Below are positions 1-8,408 of a stretch of DNA of 8,452 nucleotides, piece after piece. Made by a program: the position numbers and the translations under genes. Source of the DNA: JAKFVC01 sp040386595 (lineage in GTDB: Bacteria > Planctomycetota > Planctomycetia > Planctomycetales > Planctomycetaceae); the NCBI GenBank assembly GCA_040386595.1, contig JAZKFE010000068.1, positions 1-8,452 of the forward strand. Reading direction: 5' to 3'. The stretch's first letter is position 1, and each line of letters starts with the position of its first letter. Below the pieces are notes generated by a model. That model was given only the letters and a program-made list of their open reading frames with translations. It was not told the DNA's origin and searched no databases.

Positions 1-12
1 TTTCCCTGTGTC

Positions 13-91
13 GCCCCTTCAGGGCTTAGAGTCCTCGGGAAACCCACCGTGGGCTTGCGCCCACGGCTAAGTTATTTCGTCCCTCCGGGAC
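13..91. repeat. Multi-hairpin GC-rich intergenic repeat, copy 1
   Basis: Three short hairpins follow one another. GCCC (13-16) pairs with GGGC (22-25). CCGTGGGC (47-54) pairs perfectly with GCCCACGG (59-66) across a TTGC loop. GTCCC (79-83) pairs with GGGAC (87-91) across TCC. An AT-rich spacer (67-78) separates the last two. Related clusters occur at 6701-6772 and 6966-7021. No protein-coding signal is convincing here. It looks like a dispersed intergenic repeat; the function is unknown. Confidence 0.6.
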
Positions 92-112
92 TAACTCCAT
101 GCTGTAAGTTGA

Positions 113-181
113 TCACTGTTTGTGACAAACGGCACCTCGAAAAAATTAGCATCCCTAATTCTTCGATCAAACAAACAGTGA
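113..181 (+). promoter_or_regulatory. Candidate promoter/operator upstream of the PfkB kinase
   Basis: GTTTGT (118-123), one base, then ACAAAC (125-130) form a 13-bp perfect palindrome. It overlaps GTGACA (122-127), which is 5/6 to a -35 box. TAGCAT (147-152) is 4/6 to a -10 box but the spacer is 19 nt, slightly long. An 11-bp half, TCACTGTTTGT (113-123), recurs inverted as ACAAACAGTGA (171-181) just before the start codon. This could be a repressor operator, or a leader hairpin if transcription starts upstream. The promoter boxes are weak; the symmetry is exact. Confidence 0.35.
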
Positions 182-189
182 AGCGAGAA

Positions 190-1098
190 ATGTCCGAGAA
201 GCTTTCAGTGGATCAACCTTGTGTCGTGGGCTTGGGCGAAATCCTGTGGGACATCATGCCCTCCGGGACCTTTTTAGGCGGCGCTCCGGCGAATTTTGCC
301 TTCCATGCCAATCAACTGGGAGCTCGCGGACTCGTCGTCAGTGCTGTGGGAAACGATGCTCTCGGGCAGCAAATTCTAGACAAGCTGGAGAGCTTGGGCC
401 TGGCAACCACCGGCCTCAGGCGCGTCCCTCATCCGACGAGCACCGTCACTGTGGCCACCGTCGACGGGCAACCCGCCTATACGATTCACACCGGCGTTGC
501 CTGGGATTACCTGCCGTTTGATGACGCGTTACAAAACTTGGCCCGGCAAGCCGACGCCGTCTGCTTCGGCAGTCTGGCCCAACGGTCGCCCGATTCGCGG
601 CACAGCCTGCAGCAGTTTTTGGAGGCCACTCGTAAGGATTGCTGCCGCGTCTTCGACATCAATCTACGTCAGCACTATTACGATACGGAAACGATTCAAA
701 CGGCCCTTGAGCTGTCGCACGTCTTAAAACTCAATCACGAAGAATTGCCGATTGTGGCCGATCTATTGGGGCTCCCCGCTGCCCCGGACGCCACCATCAA
801 TGCCCTGTTGCAACGTTTCGGCCTGCGTCTGATCGCACTCACGCGTGGCGGCGACGGCAGCAGTTTGTATTCGCGCTGGCGCGTCTCACACCACCCGGGC
901 GAGCCTGTCGCTCAGATTGCCGATACGGTCGGTGCGGGAGACTCGTTCACCGCGGCCCTGGTGATGGGGCTGCTACACCAAGACGATCTCGATGTCATCC
1001 ACGACCGAGCGTCAAAACTCGCCAGCTTCGTCTGCACACAACGTGGCGCAACGCCCCAGATTCCTGCAGAATTGCTGGCGGAATTGACGGTGCCGTAG
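190..1098 (+). CDS. PfkB-family carbohydrate kinase (fructokinase-like)
   Basis: A 302-residue cytoplasmic sugar kinase of the ribokinase/PfkB family, expected to transfer phosphate from ATP to a sugar hydroxyl. The N-terminal signature GGAPANFAFHANQLG starts near residue 30. FDINLR lies near 155-160 and TRGGDGS near 218-224. The C-terminal signature DTVGAGDSF lies at 245-253, with D251 as the expected catalytic base and GAG as the anion hole. Length is normal for the family. The opening GEILWDI and the AWD motif near 104 match the fructokinase-like branch, but the substrate cannot be read from sequence. The frame stays open upstream to 49, but those codons translate the hairpin repeat and come before the family's normal N-terminus, so ATG 190 is chosen although its ribosome site (GAAGCGAG) is weak. 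It converges on the TIM-barrel gene, with inverted repeats starting 18 bp after the stop. Confidence 0.9.
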   Translation: MSEKLSVDQPCVVGLGEILWDIMPSGTFLGGAPANFAFHANQLGARGLVVSAVGNDALGQQILDKLESLGLATTGLRRVPHPTSTVTVATVDGQPAYTIHTGVAWDYLPFDDALQNLARQADAVCFGSLAQRSPDSRHSLQQFLEATRKDCCRVFDINLRQHYYDTETIQTALELSHVLKLNHEELPIVADLLGLPAAPDATINALLQRFGLRLIALTRGGDGSSLYSRWRVSHHPGEPVAQIADTVGAGDSFTAALVMGLLHQDDLDVIHDRASKLASFVCTQRGATPQIPAELLAELTVP

Positions 1099-1116
1099 TG
1101 CCCCGGATTCGCTTTC

Positions 1117-1186
1117 CCGTAGCCTGACTCTCCGAGTCGGGTGTATTTTCTCGGAGGGAGACCCGACTCGGAGAGTCAGGCTACGG
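1117..1186. repeat. 26-bp perfect inverted repeat, REPIN-like element A
   Basis: The arm at 1117-1142 is exactly the reverse complement of 1161-1186, with an 18-nt loop. Each arm has its own inner hairpin: GACTC-TCC-GAGTC in the left arm and GACTC-GGA-GAGTC in the right. Two REP-like units in inverted orientation is the REPIN architecture. It starts 18 bp after the kinase stop. It has no T-tract, but the stem could still end or protect transcripts. No flanking target duplication is seen. Confidence 0.75.
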
Positions 1187-1198
1187 TTGCGCAGCTCC

Positions 1199-1368
1199 TT
1201 CGTAGGCGAGCGTCCGGCGTCAGCCGGATGGTGGTTAGACGCTGTCAGCAACCATTCATCTTGCCCTGGGATAAGATCCAATCAGGCCCACCGAATTCTG
1301 AACGTCACCTCAAATCTATGTCGAGTCGCGAACCACCATCCGGCTCACGCCGGACGCTCGCCTACGAA
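1199..1368. repeat. 38-bp inverted repeat (one mismatch), REPIN-like element B
   Basis: The arm at 1199-1236 is the reverse complement of 1331-1368 except for one base, which falls in the loop of the inner hairpin. Each arm carries an inner 6-bp hairpin (TCCGGC, 4-nt loop, GCCGGA). The arms are separated by 94 nt (1237-1330) with no recognisable gene. The right end lies 21 bp from the stop of the leftward TIM-barrel gene. Its sequence is unrelated to the neighbouring element A. Confidence 0.75.
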
Positions 1369-1389
1369 TATGGGACGGATCCGAATCGA

Positions 1390-2412
1390 CTACGTTTTGA
1401 TCCCCAACATGCGGTCGAGCGAATCGGCGGTTTGGTAGATCAGCGCTTCGGGATAATGCTGGTACGGGTGGAAATACTCAAACGTCAGATAGCCGCGGTA
1501 ATCTGTCGCCTGAAAGGCGTCCAGGACGGCGGGCCAGTTGGTCGTCCCGTCGAGCAGTGGGCGGAATGACTCGAGTGACGAGTCAGTTCCTTTCTTAGTG
1601 AACTCTTTCAGATGGACGTTCTGAATCCGCTTCCCGAGATAGGCAATCCAGTGCTCGGGGAACTGGTATTGCATGATATTTCCGGTGTCGAAATGGACAT
1701 GCACACGTTCGCTGTGAAAACTGTCGACGAACGCAGCCATTTCCATCGGCGTCATCAAGTAGCCGTTAAAAAAGATGTTCTCAATATTCAGGTTCACCTG
1801 GCGTTCTTCGGCCCCTTTGACCAGCTTGCCGATCGCTTCGCGAGCCCGCTTATCACAGAGATCATTGGCCACCGGTTCGTAGTCTGTACGCCAGGGAATA
1901 TGCACCGCCCCTGGGACAACTAGCAAGTTTTCCGTTCCCAGATCGTGCGCCGCCTGCGTCATCAATCGAGCCAGCTCGAGCGCCCGTTCCCGTTTGGCTG
2001 GGTCGTGACTGGTGAACGGGTACGGCCAGAACAAAAATGAACAAATGCCACTAATCTGAATTCCGATCTGCTCCGCCAGCCGGCGAATCGCGGTGTATTC
2101 TTTCGTTCCCGATTTCGGCGACAGATCGTTGTCGAGGTCGTAGTTCAGCTCGATCCCATCAAACCCGGCTGCCTTCGCGAGACGCAAGCATTGCTCGAGC
2201 GACATCTTGTCGGGATAGGGAAAGGCCCACTGGTTAATCGATTTCTTCATCGGGTACCGCGGACCAGGCTTCGGGGGCGAGGGCTCCCCTGGAGCAGCCG
2301 CTCCCTCCACCGCCCCGCCAAGAGCTGCAAGTCCCGTGGCGGCTAACGTCGATTGCATGAGCCCCCGGCGGCTCATCCCGCGATCCTCGGGCATCGAGAA
2401 GGGTGTCGTCAT
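1390..2412 (-). CDS. Tat-exported TIM-barrel sugar isomerase/epimerase-like protein
   Basis: A 340-residue protein of the xylose isomerase-like TIM-barrel superfamily (sugar phosphate isomerase/epimerase group). A twin-arginine signal (SRRGLMQ, R15-R16) leads into a hydrophobic, Ala-rich stretch to about residue 40 and then a Pro-rich linker, so export by the Tat system is predicted. The barrel starts near residue 55. GFDGIELN (83-90) is the usual first-strand motif. The expected metal ligands are visible: E211 (NIENI), D242 (HFDTGN), H267 (NVHLKE) and E312 (TFEYF), so an active metal site is likely. The substrate is unknown; planctomycetes have many such paralogues. ATG 2412 is chosen because AGGAAC sits 5 nt upstream on the minus strand; the frame is open to 2496 but lacks this site. 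It is divergent from the LptD-like gene and convergent with the kinase. Confidence 0.88.
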   Translation of the reverse strand: MTTPFSMPEDRGMSRRGLMQSTLAATGLAALGGAVEGAAAPGEPSPPKPGPRYPMKKSINQWAFPYPDKMSLEQCLRLAKAAGFDGIELNYDLDNDLSPKSGTKEYTAIRRLAEQIGIQISGICSFLFWPYPFTSHDPAKRERALELARLMTQAAHDLGTENLLVVPGAVHIPWRTDYEPVANDLCDKRAREAIGKLVKGAEERQVNLNIENIFFNGYLMTPMEMAAFVDSFHSERVHVHFDTGNIMQYQFPEHWIAYLGKRIQNVHLKEFTKKGTDSSLESFRPLLDGTTNWPAVLDAFQATDYRGYLTFEYFHPYQHYPEALIYQTADSLDRMLGIKT

Positions 2413-2417
2413 TGGCT

Positions 2418-2423
2418 GTTCCT
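2418..2423 (-). promoter_or_regulatory. Ribosome binding site deciding the TIM-barrel start
   Basis: On the minus strand, AGGAAC followed by AGCCA leads directly to ATG at 2412. This favours that start over the in-frame upstream extension. Confidence 0.6.
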
Positions 2424-2765
2424 GATTGAGAACGCGGAAGAACGAATTTCCATGAATCGTACCGCCACCCGGGACTGCCCGACAGAGATGCGACACCGCC
2501 CGTTACAGGACACGCCGCAAACGTCTCGACGAGTCCCCGCGCCCCCCGACGCGACGACCTCACTCGGGCGATCTCGGCTGTCTGACGCATCTCCTTTGGG
2601 CATCAGATTCTGCCGCCATTCGTACGGCTCGGGATGTGGTAAAATCTGGGACAGGCTGCACTTGACAGATCGAGCGTTTCAGAAACCCGAAATCAGGATC
2701 CGCAGACAAAACGCAAGTCGATATTTCAGCAGCACTTACATCTCGCCACAGAAGTGAACCCGCTA

Positions 2766-2795
2766 TTGCCGGAGATTCTCGATCCGGCCTATAAT
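2766..2795 (+). promoter_or_regulatory. Sigma70-type promoter for the LptD-like operon
   Basis: A consensus TATAAT at 2790-2795 is preceded at 18 nt by TTGCCG (2766-2771), 4/6 to the -35 consensus. Transcription would start near 2802, giving a leader of about 220 nt before the TTG start at 3024. A perfect -10 in GC-rich DNA in the right orientation makes this the best promoter in the window. Confidence 0.5.
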
Positions 2796-3013
2796 CCCGG
2801 CCGCCTCACGACGCCTGCGGTGCGCCCTCAATGGGAGTGCTCAGGCCGAGGGAGGGGATGAGTCTGCGCAGCGGAGGAAATCGAGCGGTTTCGCATCGAT
2901 CTCGGAGGCTGAGCAGCGAGAGAGTGAAAGACCCCACCCTGGTTGTCTCGACATGGATGTCGGACGGGGTGTGACCGGTCGAGGTTTGCTTGCACCAGCG
3001 CCCGCAAAGGGGC

Positions 3014-3018
3014 TGAGG
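3014..3018 (+). promoter_or_regulatory. Ribosome binding site for the TTG start of the LptD-like gene
   Basis: TGAGG lies 5 nt before TTG 3024, with AAAGGGG slightly further upstream. Together with the signal peptide that begins exactly there, it supports the TTG start. Confidence 0.5.
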
Positions 3019-3023
3019 CTTAC

Positions 3024-6191
<3,168 letters not shown>

Positions 6192-6196
6192 CCATT

Positions 6197-6610
6197 ATGT
6201 CTACGACTATCGTGAATCCTGAAAACAAACCCGGTAAGTGCCACAAGCCCCGTGCCGCCTGGCGGCAACGGCTGGTCCAGGCCGAACGCGGAATCGGCAA
6301 CGGCGCCCGCCAGGACAGCATTTTCTTTGTCCATATCTTCACTTCCACGCTGATCCTACTGGCCGGCGGCGTGCTGGGGCTGATGGCGTGGCAATGGATG
6401 TTGGTGATCATCTCGTTGATCATGCTCTTCGTGGCGGAGCTGTTCAATCAGGCGTTGAAATCCATGTCCCAAGCGTTCGGCGAGGTCGTGCCTCCCCCCG
6501 TGCAACAGGCCCTGGGAATGAGTACCGCCGCCAGCATGCTGGCCCTCTGCGGAACGCTGGTCGTCGCCGGTTTCACCCTCGGTCAACGCATCGTTGAGAT
6601 GCTCGGGTAA
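6197..6610 (+). CDS. DgkA-fold small membrane protein, catalytic residues replaced
   Basis: A 137-residue inner-membrane protein. A basic N-terminal tail (1-38) is followed by three hydrophobic helices, about 43-61, 64-85 and 107-128, the layout of prokaryotic diacylglycerol/undecaprenol kinase (DgkA). The second-helix motif AELFNQAL matches the DgkA VEILNSAIE segment: E81 and N84 are kept, but the metal-binding Glu (E76 in E. coli) is K88 and the following Asp (D80) is Q92. E. coli E28 aligns with D40, and the Lys-Asp pair before the third helix (K94, D95) aligns with L106-G107. By hand alignment this is a DgkA relative that may not phosphorylate lipid. ATG 6197 lies 5 nt after the LptD-like stop; GGAAGAGG (6177-6184) overlaps the end of that gene, so translation is probably coupled. 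Alternative: a diverged but active lipid kinase. Confidence 0.65.
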   Translation: MSTTIVNPENKPGKCHKPRAAWRQRLVQAERGIGNGARQDSIFFVHIFTSTLILLAGGVLGLMAWQWMLVIISLIMLFVAELFNQALKSMSQAFGEVVPPPVQQALGMSTAASMLALCGTLVVAGFTLGQRIVEMLG

Positions 6611-6636
6611 GAGAAATTGTCGATGTCCGTTTGATG

Positions 6637-6667
6637 GGGGATCAGGGTGACTTTCGTGGAGATCCCC
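6637..6667 (+). terminator. Weak terminator-like hairpin after the LptD/DgkA operon
   Basis: GGGGATC (6637-6643) pairs perfectly with GATCCCC (6661-6667) across 17 nt, 26 nt after the stop codon. There is no T-run after it, so intrinsic termination is uncertain. Confidence 0.25.
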
Positions 6668-6700
6668 TCGGGACGTTAGGCTCGTTATACTAGTAATGAT

Positions 6701-6772
6701 CCACCCCCATAGGGGGTGGCTTTAGGAAGCCCCCCCGAGGGGGGCGAATGTCGTAGGATGCCCCGTTGGGGC
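6701..6772. repeat. Multi-hairpin GC-rich intergenic repeat, copy 2
   Basis: Three hairpins in a row: CCACCCCC (6701-6708) with GGGGGTGG (6712-6719); GCCCCCC (6729-6735) with GGGGGGC (6739-6745); GCCCC (6760-6764) with GGGGC (6768-6772). All have 3-nt loops. Read on the minus strand, the middle hairpin context (TTCGCCCC...GGGGCTT) resembles TCGCCCC...GGGCTT at 12-27, so it looks like the same family as copy 1, inverted. Confidence 0.6.
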
Positions 6773-6820
6773 CAAATCGCTGAAACGGAGCTTGATCCCA
6801 TCGCCCCCCACTATTTGCTC

Positions 6821-6848
6821 GCTCGTCTGTGATCCCGCACAAACGAGC
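6821..6848. repeat. Isolated 11-bp hairpin
   Basis: GCTCGTCTGTG (6821-6831) pairs with CACAAACGAGC (6838-6848) with one mismatch and a 6-nt loop. No T-tract follows on either strand. It could be a terminator remnant or part of an intergenic repeat. Confidence 0.4.
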
Positions 6849-6965
6849 TGAAAACCGAACACCGAGATGAAACAACAACGTTATCTATTTGCCGAGCCCA
6901 CCCTGAGACCTTAGTCCGGGGATTCAGCCAAGTCCTCGCCGGATCGGCAGAGCCTTTTAGGGTCG

Positions 6966-7021
6966 CACGGCCAGAGGCCGTGGGTTAAGAGCGGACTTAA
7001 TATAAATTTCGCCCTCTCGGG
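6966..7021. repeat. Multi-hairpin intergenic repeat, copy 3 (degenerate)
   Basis: CACGGCC (6966-6972) pairs perfectly with GGCCGTG (6976-6982) across AGA. An AT-rich spacer and then TTTCGCCCTCTCGGGA (7007-7022) follow, closely resembling TTTCGTCCCTCCGGGA in copy 1 (75-90) in the same orientation. The second stem is only 3 bp here. TATAAA at 7001-7006 in the AT-rich spacer could act as a -10 box, but I find no good -35. Confidence 0.5.
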
Positions 7022-7095
7022 ATCGATCTCGAGCCTGTGTGATACGACCGTCGTGATGTTGCTGGAGTCTCATCCGACGCAGGAAACTGCCCGCC

Positions 7096-8181
7096 ATGCA
7101 ACATGAAGCTGATTCAAACTCTGCGGCCCGAGATCTGACCTGCTGCCATGCGGATGTTGAGAACACCCTCGTCAACCGGTGTTCTCAACCGGCTCTCGAA
7201 CACGATACCGAGTGGCACGCTCTGGCCAGGTTCATGTCGCCGGGTGAGATCGTCCTGGACTTCGGTGCGGGCCTCACGAGTCTTCTGGCCGCCCAGATTG
7301 TCGGGGCACAGGGGCGAGTGATCGTCGTCGCCAAGAACAATCCGCTGGCTGCTGCTGGCAAGTCGGGTTCGGCCAATGTGGAATTTCGCCATGGCCGTCT
7401 CCCCGACCTGCAGCTCGATCTGGATCTGTTAGAAGCTTGGCTGCAAGTCCACCCCGCCCGCACCAGCGACGACTGGCTGCGAACGGAAGCCCATGCCACA
7501 CAGCTGAGACACACCGCACCATTGATTGCGTCAGACTCAATCGATGTGGTGCTTGCCCATCGTACTTTGAATCTTGTCCCACGAACTGATCGACAACGGG
7601 CGTTCACAGAAATCTTCCGCGTGCTGAAACGGGGTGGCCGAGTCGTCATCAATGAGGTCGTCAGTGACGAGATCGTGCCTGATACGTTGCCGTCCGACTC
7701 ACACCAATACCGCGGTGCCGATCGAGAAGACATCGTTCTTGAAGCCCTGGAAGCCGCGGGGTTTCATGGGATCGAAATCATTGAACGGCAGGCCGAGCCA
7801 CACAACACCGTTGCCGGAATCGAATTCCGTGCGGTAACAATCCAAGCCTTTAAAGGGAAAGCGGGCCCCTGTTTCGAACGTCACCAGGCGGTCATTTATA
7901 ACGGCCCGTGGAAAGCCGTGATTGATGACGACGGCCACACGCTCTATCGGGGCAAGCGGATGGCCGTCTGTGACAAGACATTCCAAATTTACTCACGCGC
8001 CCCCTACGCGGACGCCCTCACCCCCGTCCCGCCCGCGAAGGAGATTCCTCTCGCGCAAGCCCGTCCTTTTAATTGCAAAGTTAACGCGATCAGAGATCCG
8101 CGAGAGACTAAAGGCACCGCAGCCCCAGGGATGCCCCTGTTACAAATCAGCGGCGACTGCGGCCCCGAAGGGTGCTGTTAG
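7096..8181 (+). CDS. ArsM-like SAM methyltransferase lacking arsenic-site cysteines
   Basis: A 361-residue cytoplasmic protein colinear with arsenite methyltransferase ArsM. DLTCC (13-17) matches the ArsM DLxTxACC start. VLDFGAG (53-59) is SAM motif I. EIFRVLKRGG (172-181) and the following EVVSDEIVP match the ArsM EVYRVLKPGG and SDVYADRRVP strands. C259, QAVIYNG (264-270), the IDDDGH-YRGK stretch and VC (291-292) match the ArsM C-terminal domain. However, the ArsM YGCG segment is absent, SNCVINL becomes AHRTLNL (154-160) and the GECL segment becomes QYRG (204-207), so the known arsenic-binding cysteines are lost. The acidic residue after SAM strand 2 (GVDM) is VAKN (78-81). About 35 extra residues occupy 106-140. 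The C-terminus is Cys-rich, CGPEGCC. AGGAA lies 10 nt before ATG 7096. Substrate unknown; arsenite methylation by the usual mechanism is unlikely. Confidence 0.75.
   Translation: MQHEADSNSAARDLTCCHADVENTLVNRCSQPALEHDTEWHALARFMSPGEIVLDFGAGLTSLLAAQIVGAQGRVIVVAKNNPLAAAGKSGSANVEFRHGRLPDLQLDLDLLEAWLQVHPARTSDDWLRTEAHATQLRHTAPLIASDSIDVVLAHRTLNLVPRTDRQRAFTEIFRVLKRGGRVVINEVVSDEIVPDTLPSDSHQYRGADREDIVLEALEAAGFHGIEIIERQAEPHNTVAGIEFRAVTIQAFKGKAGPCFERHQAVIYNGPWKAVIDDDGHTLYRGKRMAVCDKTFQIYSRAPYADALTPVPPAKEIPLAQARPFNCKVNAIRDPRETKGTAAPGMPLLQISGDCGPEGCC
7156..7189 (+). repeat. 12-bp perfect inverted repeat inside the methyltransferase gene
   Basis: GTTGAGAACACC (7156-7167) pairs with GGTGTTCTCAAC (7178-7189) across 10 nt, at codons 21-32. 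It could fold in the mRNA about 60 nt after the start. An 8-bp direct repeat, TCAACCGG, occurs at 7172-7179 and 7185-7192. Confidence 0.6.
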
Positions 8182-8183
8182 TC

Positions 8184-8206
8184 GTTGTTCGCTCCGCGAA
8201 CACAAC
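8184..8206 (+). terminator. Terminator-like hairpin after the methyltransferase
   Basis: TGTTCGC (8186-8192) pairs perfectly with GCGAACA (8196-8202) across TCC, starting 4 nt after the stop. After a 2-nt bulge the stem can extend with flanking GT and AC bases. No T-run follows, so it may stabilise the mRNA end rather than terminate transcription. Confidence 0.35.
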
Positions 8207-8306
8207 GCATTCGCAGTAGCGAGCCGAAATCAGCATTCCGCTTCCAAGCCGTCACATGCGACTCCATGAACAATTTTCGAACGCAAATTCTCCAGGGGTC
8301 TTGAAT

Positions 8307-8330
8307 TCCCAATGATTCGAATCATTGGGA
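8307..8330. repeat. 24-bp perfect palindrome
   Basis: TCCCAATGATTC (8307-8318) is followed directly by its reverse complement GAATCATTGGGA (8319-8330), with no spacer. Its last 5 bases overlap the left arm of the inverted repeat at 8326-8408. It could be a protein-binding operator or part of the repeat. Confidence 0.6.
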
Positions 8331-8408
8331 GGGTGAGGCTCCTGCCGAACCGCTTGGTCTACAAGGACTCGCAAGACGGAGCGGTTCGGCAGGAGCCTCA
8401 CCCTCCCA
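8326..8408. repeat. 29-bp perfect inverted repeat, REPIN-like element C
   Basis: The arm at 8326-8354 is exactly the reverse complement of 8380-8408, with a 25-nt spacer. Each arm contains a small inner stem (GGC-TCCT-GCC in the left arm). The architecture matches elements A and B but the sequence is different. No target duplication directly abuts it. Confidence 0.75.

Larger units (their letters stand above)
2413..3023. other. Divergent intergenic region, 611 nt, no convincing gene
   Basis: The region separates the leftward TIM-barrel gene from the rightward LptD-like gene. It contains a rightward promoter at 2766-2795 and a leader of about 220 nt. A 47-codon frame (ATG 2831, stop 2972-2974) lies in the leader but has no clear ribosome site or recognisable features. 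TTGACA at 2662-2667 lacks a good -10 box at proper spacing. A leftward promoter must exist for the TIM-barrel gene, but I see only weak candidates. Confidence 0.5.
6611..7095. other. Intergenic region rich in hairpins, 485 nt, no gene seen
   Basis: It holds two hairpin clusters (6701-6772 and 6966-7021), an isolated hairpin (6821-6848) and a small inverted repeat after the DgkA-fold stop. A 15-codon frame (ATG 6867, stop 6912-6914) has no supporting ribosome site. The leader of the methyltransferase, with AGGAA at 7081-7085 ten nt before its ATG, occupies the right end. Confidence 0.5.

Noticed and set aside
49..189. In-frame N-terminal extension of the PfkB kinase beginning at GTG 49
   Set aside because: It translates the hairpin repeat, precedes the conserved family N-terminus and has no ribosome site. 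The candidate promoter also lies inside it.
1141..1569. 142-codon rightward frame spanning the inverted repeats into the TIM-barrel gene
   Set aside because: It reads through the repeat arms and then antisense to a well-supported gene; no family features.
2662..2667. TTGACA as a -35 promoter box
   Set aside because: No acceptable -10 box at 16-19 nt downstream; the promoter at 2766-2795 is better.
2831..2974. 47-codon leader frame as a small protein gene
   Set aside because: Arg/Ser-rich composition, no convincing ribosome site and no recognisable feature; noted only as part of the leader.
2943..3023. Upstream start (TTG 2943) for the LptD-like protein
   Set aside because: It would put 27 polar and basic residues before a signal peptide that begins cleanly at TTG 3024, which has its own TGAGG site.
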